From: Haematococcus lacustris | Taxonomy: Eukaryota > Chlorophyta > Chlorophyceae > Chlamydomonadales > Haematococcaceae | NCBI GenBank assembly: GCA_030144725.1 | Contig: JASKMD010000003.1 | Location: forward strand, 19,951,937 to 20,015,936 | Direction of reading: 5' to 3' | Length of the DNA: 64,000 nt | Part shown: positions 9,169 through 32,012 of the stretch, one piece after another | Layout: the number at the start of each line of letters is the position of its first letter | Position numbering within the stretch: position 1 is the first letter of the stretch | Position numbers and translations under genes: made by a program | The notes under the pieces: model-generated | Databases searched by the model: none | Seen by the model: the letters and a program-made list of their open reading frames with translations, nothing else | Told to the model about the DNA's origin: nothing

Positions 9169-12044
9169 TCACTCGTCAGCCACCGCTGCTTCACGTAGCA
9201 GCCGATCCCGTTCTGCCGCTCGCCGCATCTTTTCAAGGATGGCGGACTCCTTACCCGCCGCCGCAACCCCAGCTAGCCCTCGTGGCATGCCAGGGAAGCT
9301 GTTGAAACTGCCATTGGCGGCGACAGGGGACGACGCGGTCCCACCAGCGAATGGAAATGCCGCTGCGCCAACAGCGGGTGCGTTAGTTTGAGCCGTGGGA
9401 AACAAGGGCGCCGCGGGCCGATGTCTGTCGTGCCCCTGCCCTTGCCCTTGCTGCGACCCGGTGGTTGGCTCGGGCTGTTGCTGTTCTCGGGAGCTGCTTG
9501 ATAGCTGCATGGGAAACGCAGGTGTTGGCGGGTTCAACGGGAATAAGGTGGTCGCCGGGTAAGCTGCGGGTGCTGGAGCGGGTGCGGCGACGGCGGGTGC
9601 TGCTGTGGAGCCTGGCACTGCGGCCAGAGGCGGGGCTGGCTCGCGGACCTCTGGAGCCACCTGCGTGACGTCACCAAACACACAGGCTCGGTGCAGGCTG
9701 TACACCCAGCACAGCAGGGCCACATAACAGTATGAGCGATTGAGCTACAACAGTGCCAGGCAGGGGGTTGGAGCGCCCTGCCTGTTTGGGCCAGAGCCCT
9801 CCTAGCACCAGCTGTCAGCACCAGTGAGAGCTTGCATGCCCACGCAAGCATGCTGGCAAGCGCACCTTGGCCAGGGGTAGGACCAGCAGGGGGTCGGCAA
9901 GGTCGCCACAGAGGGAGCTGGCTGCTCGTGCCACCTCCTCAGGACTGGCAAGCACTACGAGGGCAGACGCCTTGACACGCCCGGGCTGCACCACACGCAG
10001 CACAGCGTTGCACAGCTCAGCACACAAGGGCGACAGGAGCTGGGAAGCAGACTGGGCTGGGAGGGTGTGGCGGAGTATAGCTGACATGGCTGGGTTCCTG
10101 CAATTGAGTGGGAGCGTGACTTGTGACTAGTTGGTTGAAAGTGTGATGTTGGTTCTTAATGTTGGTAGGGCAAAGGAGGGTGGGCTGAATCATGGCGGGG
10201 TGGAGTTGGACACAGCTCAGCCATGATAAAGTTGAAGCTTGTTTGTGAGTGGTCAGGCATAGCCAGCTGGCCATGATGCCCATGCACTGCACCGCAACCC
10301 ATGTGGTACGTATGTAGCTGAGTTTCAGCTCACTTTGTAGGGCACTGCGCTGAGGCAGTGCCGCCAGCATTGCAGGCGGTCCAAGGTCTAGGGCAAGGAA
10401 GGAGGTGGGCCATGACCTCTGCTGGGATGCTGGGAAACCCACGTTTGATGATTTGCTGTTTTTGCGCCTGCTCTCCCGCACAACCACGTCCTGCACGCTG
10501 CCGTGGGCTGAGAAGATGCGCCGCAGCTCATCAGCCGTGTACTGCCTGCAGCCACAACAGCAAGGGCAGCAAAGGGCATGCTGTTCCAGTGCACAAGTCA
10601 CTCCGCCGACTGGCCCCCTTCTGCTATCACCCTGCTGCTGCTGCTGTCTCCCTGCTGCTGCTGCTGTCTCCCTGCTGCTGCTGCCTCCCTGCTGCTGCTG
10701 GCCCCTGCTGCTGCTGGCTTCTTGCACCCGCCCACCTGCTGCTAGCGTCCCAGCTGACCTTGACAGTGCAGTTGATTGCCGCAGCCAGGGGCTCTTGGGC
10801 CTGACAGCCCGGTGCCATGCCAGCTTGTGCGCAAGGTACTGGCCCCCCCAGGCCACTGTCTCCCCTTCCCCCTCCTCTGCTGGGGCCTGTGGGGGTGACA
10901 CCGCAGGCTGTGGGCGCAGCTGCAGCTGCAGCGGCCCGCTCAGCTGCCTCGGCTGCCATGGTGCGCCGCAGCCGGTCCAGCTCTTCATTCAAGCGGCTGC
11001 GGGCGGCTTGCTCCTCCTGCCTGCTGCTGGCAAACTGCAGTGGGACACACCACGTAGCATTGTCCCCACATCAGCGGGTCACACAGCAGGATGACATGCA
11101 GGATTATGCCGTGGGCTCCCAGCACAACTGGCCAAGCATAGCCAGCGGCGCGACAGGCAGTATGGGTGGCAGGGTGAGCATAGAATCAGCACCACATGCC
11201 AGCCATTGTCTGCTGCACAGCACAGCACAGCAAGGGGTGGGACGGGGGGTGTAGCAATGCGCAGTATGGCCGCTGAGCTGTAGGGTCTGCTTGCACATTG
11301 AAGAGATACCAAGGTGCCTGGTATGGCAGAAGTGGCTGGCGTTGCAGTAGGCTGGCGCACAGCTCTCATGGCAGCTGCAGCCAACCAGTCCAACCATATG
11401 CTGGTGTTTGGCACTGTAGCTGTGCTCCACTGCGTATTCCCTGTGTTGTGCTCATCGCCACACCTGCTTCTCCCTTTGCTCCAGCTCATCCCGCATCTTG
11501 CGTTTCAGGTCATTCTCACTGCTCCTGCGCGCCTGGCGCTGCATCTTGGCCCTGAAGCCAGGCAAACAAGAGCGGGTATGAGGGGGACCTACCTTTAAGC
11601 AAGCAGGAAGGCATGGTCTATAGACTGTTGCCTCATGGCGGTTGTCTCCATGAGTTGAAAGAAACCTAGAGAAAGCACAAGGGGCTGCTGCCTAGTCTTG
11701 TAATTGGTTGGCTTACCGTAAGAGGTCATCCAGAGCCCCTCTGGCTTGCAGGTCTGTGAGGACACGGTATGCCTGCTCCAACTGAGCAAACTCGGTTGCC
11801 GCATTTGGATTTCCTTTGTTCTTGTCAGGGTGTAGCTTCAGTGCTAGCGTACGGTAGGCCTGCACACCCCGCAGCGTCGTCCACCTGCCTAAACTCGCTG
11901 TACATTCTGAAGACGTTGTAACAAGGCCAAGCACTTGGGTTTCCTATGCCTGATAGCACCCACCTTCTTTATCTCGGCCTCAGTCGCTTCGGGCCCGGTA
12001 ACAAGCCCAAGGATGTCATACGCCGTCTTTCCGTTCTCGTTCAT
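9169..12044 (-). CDS. DNAJC17: DnaJ homologue subfamily C member 17-like (J domain + RRM)
   Basis: Seven exons on the minus strand join in phase to 441 residues: 12044-11964, 11859-11717, 11551-11464, 11034-10736, 10545-10443, 9985-9866 and 9660-9169. The N-terminus is a J domain (TAYDILGL, then [12 protein letters not shown] with the HPD motif, then EQAYRVLTD). A charged coiled coil ([14 protein letters not shown]) follows. An RRM is split over three exons: [30 protein letters not shown] and [19 protein letters not shown]. The C-terminus, [14 protein letters not shown], matches the conserved tail of DNAJC17, a nuclear J protein linked to splicing. The algal protein has a long Pro/Ala/Gln-rich insert before that tail. 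The exon 4 linker (about residues 110-170) is low complexity and its frame is less certain. The gene is divergent from the DCAF8-like gene. Confidence 0.87.
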
Positions 12045-12378
12045 AGCGAGAGGCTATTCTACAGCCTCTTTGCTGCAGAGGAGTTTGCAGCGCCGCAAGG
12101 CCGCTGCTTGTACGCGCCACAAAACGAAAGAAACTGATTGCCTCAAACACTAGGGCGTAGGGCGTAGATCGTAGGACGTAGGGCGAACAGGGATGTGCGT
12201 CAGTGGAGGAGAGACGCACGTCGACGAACTACAGGAAACATATAGGCACTCACGGTGCTTCACGTCGTTAGCAAGTCCGGAACACCTGCATACTGCATAA
12301 CAAGCACATCGAAACCACCCAGTCGCAAGCAAGCTCACAAGCAAGCTGCAGGCATAGACCTAAAGCAACAAGAGAAGC
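12045..12378. promoter_or_regulatory. Probable bidirectional promoter
   Basis: The start codons of the divergent DNAJC17-like and DCAF8-like genes are 334 bp apart. A cluster of the direct motif CGTAGGGCG and variants lies at 12150-12185 (four near-copies of GTAGGGC, GTAGATC and GTAGGAC). No TATA box is evident. The promoter function is inferred from the geometry. Confidence 0.45.
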
Positions 12379-23517
<11,139 letters not shown>

Positions 23518-24105
23518 TCGTTCGCCAATGCGTGGTAGCATCGTAGGAAGTGTCCTTCAGCCGTGGAGTGCAGGTTTGGATGGCAAATAGCTAGTAGGAT
23601 GAGTAAAGGTGCCTTGTATGTTATAGAGGTGTACCACGAGTAAGTACCTCGTAAAAGTGTACCGTAAGACGTCGGCCACAAATCAACATATTGTAAACAG
23701 GGCTGTTAGTTTTTGCTCAAAAAGAGTGACTCGAGAGAATCAGGATGGCACAGCTGGTGGTTATGACCACTAGGGGCTGCTCGCTGTTCAGCCCCGAGCC
23801 CTAGCTTGCGGATGATGTTGAGTTCTCATGAATGCAACGCGGGTGCCCGCAGACGGCCATCGTCCCCAGCACTATCATGCCCATCTAGCACCGCTCATCG
23901 GCGTCGCACACGCACCGCACGCATCGGCGGTAGTAGGGCATGGAGTTCAAGGATGCAGGTGGATGACAGTGACAAGCCGGGGGCACAGGCTCTTACCTGG
24001 CCTCTGCCACCTGCTGCATCTGCTGATGCTGTCCACAAGCTTTAGCTGTTGTTCTTAGTGGCTTCACAGTGCGTCATTTCATCCCTCTACCGCTTGCATC
24101 ATGGA

Positions 24106-27100
24106 ATGAGATGCTCGCGCCATGCCAATGCATGCGCTGCCCCTGCTGCCCTGCAGCTGTCCAGTGCGCAGAGTGGGCCAGTGGAGCCCATTGTACTACA
24201 TCCCCCGCCTCAGCTCAAGCAGGCACCCAGCAGCCCAGTGCTCTCAGCACCACAAGCTCTCAGACCATCAGCCCAGCCTCCGTCTCGCTCAACTGTCAGG
24301 ACTCGGCGGAGGTTTCAACAAAACGCAACTCAGCAGGGGCTCCCGGCCAGCCCTCCTCCCCCTCCTCCCCCTGTGCCTCCTGATGTGCTGAGCCCTAGCC
24401 AGCAGCAGGGGGTGGTGCACAGCGCCGTGGGGCAGGCCAGGCTGCAATTGGGGCAGCCAGGGCAGCAGGCAGGGGGGTGGGGCCAGCCAGCAAAGGCACG
24501 GGAGGGTGGGAGTCGAGGCGGTAGAAGTGTGTCTCGCCCGCAACAGTCACATAGTACAGCAGCCGCTGCTGCAAGCAGACATTCCAGGTCCCTACACCCT
24601 GCAGCGTCTCATCCCAGATTCCGGCAGCCTACCCGCGGCGGGAGGTCTAGGGTTCAACCCCCGCCTACCTCAAGCGTACCACCTCAGTCAGACAGGCTGC
24701 ACACCTCAGTGCCTGCTGATGGGCTTGCAGCTGCTGCACAGCAAGCTTGGCAACCACCCTCTCCCCAGGCTGCCGCTGCTACTGCCAAAGCAGCAGCACG
24801 GGCAGCAGCACGGGCATCGGGAAGGGCACAGGCACCATTGCCAGCTGTCCAGACTCATCCACAGCATGCCCAGCCACCACCGCAGCAGCGCACACCCCAG
24901 CCGTCAGACAGAACCCTGACTGAGTGGCTCAAGCAGGCCACCAGCCTGCTGCCCCTGCAGCTGTGTGTGCGGCAGTACAAAGCGCGGCTGGGGTCAGCCC
25001 AGGTCAGTGCTCTCCTGCTGAAGGCCTGTGCCCTAGCGTCTTTGCCGCCAGAGCTGTGGGGGGTTGCCGACCTGCATTGTGACCCACCCCCTGCCCCAGC
25101 TCCAGCCCCCACCCCCACCCCAGATGCCCTGCTTGGCCCTGAGCCAAGCACTACCAGGCCGTCAGGGACCCCCCCGCCTTTGCCTCCAGCCAGTGAGCAG
25201 CCTCCACGACCCCCCAGCCCTGGCCTGGTGACTCAGCCTGGGGCGCCGCCCGGCTATACCCACCATCGGCCCCTGGCTGGGCTGGGCCAGGGCCCTGATG
25301 GGGTTGAGGGGCTGACGCAGATCCAAGGGCTGCTCCCAGGCCAGGGGCCAGGGCCAGGTCGGCAGCAAGGGCAGGAGCTGGTGCCCCCTCCAGCTCTGCT
25401 CCCAGGTGGTGGGCTGTGGAGGGAGCCCCGGACATTGCCCCGGCTGGGTGGCGGAGTACTCGCAGGCGGGGGCCAGCAGGGAGGCCTTACCTTGCCCCTG
25501 GCCCCTCCCCTGCCGCCCCCAAGCCCCAGTCAGCAGCCCCTGATGGCCGCACCCATGCCTGGGTCATGGGCTCAGATGGTCAGCAGCAGGGCCGCCACCA
25601 ACACCATGACCCTGGGGTCAGGGCTGGGGCCAGGGCCGGGGTCAGGGCTGGGGCCAGGGCTGGGGTCAGGGCTGGGGCCAGGGTTAGGACTAGGCAGCTC
25701 CCAGCCTCCAGCCTGGCTGCCTCCCCCACCTGCCTCAGCCACCTGGGACAGCGGCGCTGCCTTGCAGCCTGACTGGGGCATGGCAGACGACCTGGACGGC
25801 AGCGCTTGGGCGGAGGCTGGCAGGCAGGTCAGGCAGGGCTTGGCCGGCCCTTCCCCAGGCAGGGCCTCCCCAGGCCCCCCGCCCGCTGCCCTGTCCTCCG
25901 CTAGGTGTGGTGCCGGTGCACCAGCCCAGCCGCCCGCTGCCGTCACTGCGTCTGCGGCCATGCCTCGCCCTGTCGGACATGACCAGCAGCAGCAGCAGCA
26001 GCCACAACATCAGCGGTCAGCGCAGCGGGGTCTGGGGTCAGGGCCGCCCTCGTCGCCTGTTCCCCCGTTCTTCCCCGCCATGCAGGCAGCTGCTGCAGTA
26101 GCGGCAGCCGCAGCACCAGATCAGGCCCTACGGCAGCTGGCAGCAGTGGTGGTGCAAGCTGCTCGCATCACCGCCCGCCTGGCAGCCGCTCACAAGCTCA
26201 GCCCAGCCACCCTGAGCACCAGCCTTTCCAGCTTCGCCAAGCTGGGCATCTCACAGCCAGCTGTGGTGCAGCCTCTGCTGGCGGCGGCTGCCCAGGCCCT
26301 GCCCTCCATGTCCTGCAAGGCCCTGGTCAACACGCTGTGGGCTGCTGCCATGCTGCAGCAGCAGCCAGGCCCGGCTTGGCTGGCAGCAGCAGAGGCGGGT
26401 GTGCAGCGTCACATGCAGAGACTGGGTGGTCACCAACTCAGCACCGTGGTGTTTGCACTCGGCTGCTTGGGTCACAGCCCCAGCCCGGGCTTCCTGCAAG
26501 CGCTGTGCACGAGGGTGGCGTTGCGACTGGGCTCCTGCACCCCGGCTGAGGTGGCAAACCTGGCAGCAGGGCTGGCGGGGCTGGGGCAGAAGCCTGAGCC
26601 CAGCTGGGTTGCTGAGGTCCTTATAGACGGGACGCAGGATAGGCTGCGCAGCTTCAGCCTCATGCAGCTGGTCAGGCTGGCGAGTGCTGTAGCTCAATTG
26701 GGAGCCCAGCCTAAAGAGGCCTGGTTGGAGGGGTTCTATTCCCGCTGCCAGCAGTTGCTGGTGGGTGGAGAAGGCGGGGAGTTTGACATGGAAGCAGCAG
26801 TAGCCCGGCGCCCAGGGCTGGGGGCCAGGTTGGGCAAGGGGAGGGGCACCGAGCCTCGCTCGACCCAGTCACCCAGCCAGCAGGCCTCCTTGAATCAGGG
26901 CTTAGGGACTAGACGCCCAAGTGGGCCCAGCAGCGGCAGCAGCGGTCCCAAAGCAAGGGCAGGTGGCGGCAGCCAGGGCGGCAGCCAGGCAGCGGGGGGT
27001 CTGAGAGGAGGGCCAGGGAGCCCCTGGGACGCTCCCCTCCGCCCAGCCCCTCTGCGTATGCCCCAGCTGCAGTCCCTGTGCTCAGCCTTGGCCCAGCTGG

Positions 27101-29569
27101 AGGCACGGCCGAGGCAAGAGTGGCTAACGGAGCTGCTGGCGCATGGTCAGCGGGGCCTGCAGGGGGCAACGGCGCAGGAGCTGGTGGAGCTGCTGGCTGC
27201 ACTCGCAGGGCTGCGCTTCCGCCCCGGTGGCGCCTGGCGCCATGAATTCCTGGCTGCGGCCTTTGCCCACCTACCCTCCTACAGCATACCCCAGGTGGGG
27301 GAGGGGCACAGCGGGGTACTGCAGCAGCAGCAGCAGCAGCAGCAGCAGGGGCGGCTGCGGGTCTGCCCCAGTGTTTTTTCCCGGTAGCCCAGATGCCTGA
27401 CTCGTGATTCAAAACTTGTGGCATGGCCCAGGTTCATACCCTCAAAACTATAGCTCGACCTTACTCATATGAATGACTCAGGTAAACAAATCACCAGAAT
27501 TGTCGCAGATCCACAGGTTTTTGCGCGATGCGCGATAGAGAAGTGCCCAAAGCGACTGTTTCACAGCTCAAAGCTCCATGTGTGCTCATAGCTACATGTG
27601 GATAGTGGCCAGTAAACGAACTGGTCTGCACGCAGCTCTAGTCCTGCTCGTCCAGTCTTGCGCTGCCCTTCTTCAGAAACGTCCTCGCAGCTCGCTTGCC
27701 TGTTCACTTGCTTGTTCTGGAATTGAGTGAGATCCAGGACTGTGTGACTGTGTCCAGTGTCCCCTCCCGCCTCCTCCCGCCCTCATGCCCCCTTCTCCCT
27801 CCGCCTCCCTTCCCCTCCCCCTTGCCCCTTCCTCCATATCCCTGCCCCTTTCCCCCTGCCCCTCCCCCAACCTCCCTCCCCCCTTCCCCCCTTTGCTTAC
27901 TGTCTGTCCCTCATCAACGCTGCCCCTCCTGCCTCCTGCCCCCTCCCAGGTGGTGCAGCTGCTCCAGAGCCTGGCGCGCCTGGGCATCCGTCCTCCCGGG
28001 GCCTGGCTGCCTGAACTGGCCCTGCACCTGCACCCACGCCTGCCACACCTCTCCCCCGAGCAGCTGGGCCAGCTGCTGCTGGGACTGGCGCGGCTGCGCT
28101 TCCGGCCGGACCCCTCCTGGCTGGCTGCGTGGGAGAGGGCGGGCCAGGCCCAGCTGGCTGCGGCGGGGCCCGCTGCGCTGGCTGACCTGGTGTGTGCCAT
28201 GGCTGCGGTGGGGCAGCAGCCGGGCCCCAGCTGGCTGTACGCCTTCATGCTGGCGGTGTACAAGCAGCTGGACGCGTTTGATGGCGCGCAGCTAGGCCGC
28301 ATGTTCCAGGCGCTGCCGTTGCTGGTCTCGCAACCTCTGTGGCTGGATGAGGTGCGGAGCGGGCCGGGAGGGGGTGGGGGGTGCAATGAGGTGGGCGGTG
28401 GGGGCGGGGCGGGGCGGGGCGGGGCGGGGCGGGGCGGGGCGGGGCGGGGCGGGGCGGGGCGGGGCGGGGCGGGGCGGGGCGGGGCGGGGCGGGGCGGGGC
28501 GGGGCGGGGCGGGGCGGGGCGGGGCGGGGCGGGGTGGGGCGGGGCGGGGCGGGGCAGGGCGGGGCAGGGGTGAGGGGAGGGGAGGGAGGCCTGTCCAGTC
28601 ATGAAGTGGGCAAGGGGGTTAAGGGAGGGGAAGGGTGACCCATGTCAGGGACTGAACCCTAGCAGCAGTGCGCTGCCTCTCATGAAGGCTTAGAGAGGTT
28701 GCGCGCTTACTCTGTCTGGCTGGTGCTTTTGGCTAGTCGGCTGCCTGGCTGCCTGTCCAGTTGCTGCCCTGTCCCCTGCCCCCTGCCCCCTGCCCACACC
28801 CCTGCCCCCACCCCTGCCCCCTGCCCCCTGCCTGCAGTTGGTCCAGATATGTGCCTCACAGGCCAGCAGCGTGCGCCTTGGCCCAGCCCCCAGCAGCCCC
28901 CAGGACCCACACCCCCCCGGCTCACCGGTTTCCCCTGGCTCCAGTGCCCCTCTCCCCACTCTGCCTGCTGCTAATGGACACCCCTTGCTGCCAGTCAACG
29001 CCACATACACAGCAGCCAATGGCCTCCCAGACGCTGGCGCCGGCCAAGGGGGCAGGGGGCCAGGCGGGGAAGACAGGCAGCAGGGCACAAGGGGCGCCCC
29101 AGCCGTTGTCGGGCCAGCCCTGCTCGAAGACAGCGAGGAAGGCAGGAATGGCAGCAGCAGCAGCAGCAGGAGCAGCTCGGGCCTTTGGTCTTGGCCGGTC
29201 AATGGGGCTGTCAACAGCAGGGACAGGGGCAGCAAGCTGGGGGTGGGGCTGGGAGCAATCCGCATCTATGGTCTGAGTGAGTTTGGTGAGGAAGCTGCTG
29301 GAAGGGAGTCTGGGCCAAACGGCCCAGCTGCCTCTGCCTCTGCCTCCAGCCCCCCTAAGCCTGGCACCGGCAGCAGTGGCAACCCTGGAAGCAGCGGCGG
29401 CAGCAGGGCGGGGCAGCAGCAGGACGACTCCCCCATCGCCTCCATCCGCTTGCCTGGGGCTGGCGTCAGCAGCAACAGCAGCCGTTTGGTAGTGGTGCAG
29501 GCTTTGGGCAGCCAGGGGCCAGGGGGGCCCCCCCGTGGGCCAGGCAGGCAGGCAGGTGGGGTGCCTTGA
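24106..29569 (+). CDS. OPR-type helical repeat protein, probably organellar RNA-binding
   Basis: Three exons in phase 0 (24106-27294, 27950-28351, 28838-29569) give about 1,440 residues. The first 650 are a Pro/Gln/Ala-rich disordered region beginning MRCSRHANACAAPAA, which could be an organelle transit peptide. Repeats of about 38 residues follow: helix pairs such as LVNTLWAAAMLQQQPGPAWL, VANLAAGLAGLGQKPEPSWV, LVRLASAVAQLGAQPKEAWL, LVELLAALAGLRFRPGGAW, LQSLARLGIRPPGAWL and LLLGLARLRFRPDPSWL. The L-A-x-L-G-x-x-P-x-x-x-W pattern is that of octotricopeptide (OPR) proteins, which control chloroplast or mitochondrial RNAs in algae. No RAP domain was seen. The frame is open upstream of 24106 to a TTG at 24049, so an upstream exon is possible. 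Exon 3 encodes a disordered tail. Confidence 0.78.
28398..28560 (+). repeat. (GGGGC)n, about 32 units, intron 2 of the OPR gene
   Basis: GGGGC is nearly perfect, with two single-base changes (GGGGT near 28534 and GGGCA near 28555). It lies about 45 nt downstream of the exon 2 donor at 28352. Four-G runs on the sense strand are strong quadruplex candidates. Confidence 0.93.
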
Positions 29570-30685
29570 GGGGGCTGGCAGCAAATGGGCTAAGCCCTGC
29601 CCAGCAGCTGGCAGTCAGAAGGCGATGCATGCAATGCGTGGCATGCATGGACCGGCTGACCTAGCTGTTAACTGACTGAGCGGCGCATGGATGAGCAGGG
29701 TAGGGCATGATGCATGTCACAATGGTGGAGGGGCTGGGCACAACGGTGGAGGGGCTAGTCATTGGTGGACCTAATCATTCCCAAGCGTCGGCGCCCGCAC
29801 ACAGGGCAATGCTGCGCCCGGCGGCAGGGCAGGGCAGGACTGGCTGCCAGTGGCAAGCAGGTGGACCAGGAGCAGAGCTCCAACTCATGAGAGCAGTCCA
29901 GCCTGGCTCTTCAGTCGTTGTCGGGCCAGCCCTGCCTAACCCACAGGCTGCTGATGGGGCCAATCTCTGCTGCTGCAGGTAAGGCCCAGCTACAGGACAT
30001 GGGCATCTCAGCACATCGGTCCAGCAGCGGCACAGGGGAAGCAGCAGCAGGTCAATGCCCCAGCCCATGCTCGCAGTGCATGGTGCTAGGTGATCCGGCA
30101 GTGGCCGCAGGCCTGACGAGGAAGCTGCAGCACGGCCAGATGCCGGCTCGCTCCTAAGCAACAGGCTGGTTGGATAGCAGGCAGTGCAGCAGGCAGCTCG
30201 GCAGGGCAGAGAGCTGCAAGAACTCAACGGGGTTCACAGCTCTGCTGCTGCCTCCCTAGCAGCCGGGGGCTGTGGCCCTGGCCTGGAGACCCTGGGCATG
30301 GACTGCTGACTAGGCTGGGAGATCAAGGCAGGTAGCTAAGCAGGACAGGGATCAGTCAGGCAGCTTCTCCTCCCCGTTCACAGCCATCACAGCCTGGGGC
30401 TGTGCCCTGGCCCTGAAACACTAGGCCGGTGTGGACCAACACGCGGACCAGACAGCTGGGCTTTTGTTAAACTGGCGATCTTGTGTCGGGCCTCGCCTGC
30501 CAGTCGCGTGGAACGTTTGCTGAGGACGCAGCGGTGCAGCACACGGCGTCGACACCTGCCAGGCTGCACATTTTTGCTGAGAGAAGGGGTGCTGCGATGG
30601 CGGTGGAAGGGAGTGGAGTGTAGAGACGGAGTATACATATGAACGAGGGTGCGGCGTGCGCTTAGGGTGGCATCGTCGCGGCAGG
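29570..30685. other. No gene seen
   Basis: 3' flank of the OPR gene. A short phrase TTGTCGGGCCAGCCCTGC occurs both in the last OPR exon (about 29108) and at about 29919, suggesting a local duplication. No domain is recognised. Confidence 0.4.
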
Positions 30686-30689
30686 GACG

Positions 30690-30935
30690 GTTGGGCAGAT
30701 CATCCACCAGCGCCTGGGCCTCTAGGTCCAGCTGGTTATAGGCCTGGCACTGACACACAACGAGCATATCGGGCAAGTCAGTTGGAGGCCGGACCGTGGA
30801 CATATGTGTACATGTGTGTAGACATGTGTGTGACAAACATGAAAATCCTTAGTATATGTTCCTGCCTCGCGTCGCTATTGTTTATGGCGAGGGAGAAGAG
30901 ACGAACCGGTGTGGGTGTGCCTAGAGCAGTGCCGG
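30690..30935 (-). repeat. Shared block next to TnpB/Fanzor-like relic 3
   Basis: Inverted counterpart of 8705-8930. On the minus strand it reads RPPTDLPDMLVVCQCQAYNQ, followed by EAQALVDD. It extends about 250 bp further in an open frame to about 30390. The block lies upstream of relic 3 and faces away from it. Confidence 0.65.
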
Positions 30936-31027
30936 AGGACCCAGTCGTACAAATGTGCATGACATGAACATGTTTCACATGACATGACACATGACTTGAC
31001 TTCATGCATCTCGCACACCCATGTGCA

Positions 31028-31224
31028 GGTTCTATGGCCGGGACGTCTCAGCCGCGCTAAACATCCGTCGCTGTGCAGTCGGCCCAGGGCCACGTCCCAC
31101 TGAGCTGTGCTATTGGACTAACCGCCCAGCCAGGCCCAAGCCAGGCCAGCCAGGCCATGATTGGGTGGATTGAATTGCTGACAAGGCCTTGTTGCGCAAG
31201 TGGCGGCGCAAGTTGCAGCGGTAG
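31028..31224 (+). pseudogene. TnpB/Fanzor-like C-terminal exon relic (copy 3)
   Basis: After a plausible acceptor (CCATGTGCAG), the plus strand reads FYGRDVSAALNIRRCAVG, then RPTELCYW, then GHDWVD. A TGA follows, and the same frame continues IADKALLRKWRRKLQR to a TAG. GRDVSAALNI is a near-perfect RuvC III motif of the TnpB/Fanzor type with Asn replaced by Ser, and the basic LLRKWRRK tail is a plausible C-terminus. The sequence differs from copies 1 and 2 and represents a second subfamily. Only this last exon is visible, and the internal TGA marks it as decayed. Confidence 0.58.
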
Positions 31225-32012
31225 CCAGCTACAACTCATGACAATCCAAGAAAACAAAACATTAAACCCCTATCAAAGGGCAACAGGCACACACACCAGA
31301 AGGCTGAGCTGAAGTGAGCATTAGGCACACTGTCGGTAGCCTTTGCAATGATGCGCTCGCAGCATGTGTTTGAGTACAACTCATGCTTTGTTTTGGTGTA
31401 GCATGAGGGCCGTAGGGTTCAGGAGTTGGGCAGTGCAGCGTGTGTGACGAGTGCTGGTCATGAATGGATAAGCTGAAGGGCAATGTTATGTGGTGGCCGT
31501 CCGGCACCAGCCTAAGGCACAAGGTCACCCCCGCCATTGGCGGCACCCCCATGGCTCTAGAGATAACATCTAACTCATTTGTGCACGGATGAGGTCGCCG
31601 ATTGTTGCGATGAGCTGGCGATGGCCTAACTAGAGTGCAGCCACCCCCAGCGGTTTGCCGGGTGTCTGGCCCCCAACCTGCGACGTGTTCTGGAGCCTCG
31701 CAGGCAATCTTAGCGACTGGTATAGGTAGCCTGGACCCAGCTCGACGTGAATTTCGCATTTGGAATGTTCAGGTCAGCACGCAACAGTGCTGCTGCGTCC
31801 CAGAACGCATCGAGACCCTCTCCCAAGATGGAGGCGTGACCGCGACGGCGGATTGCTGCCAGGTGCATTTTGCAGAATTGTAGTCTCGCACAAGATTCTC
31901 CATACATGGATGCCTGTGGCTCCCGAGCAACCACGAGCCGCAAGAATCATTCAAAATTCTGCAGAAAATGAGCTAAAATCTGTATTTGCTGTTGTGCAGG
32001 CTGGTGAAGGCC

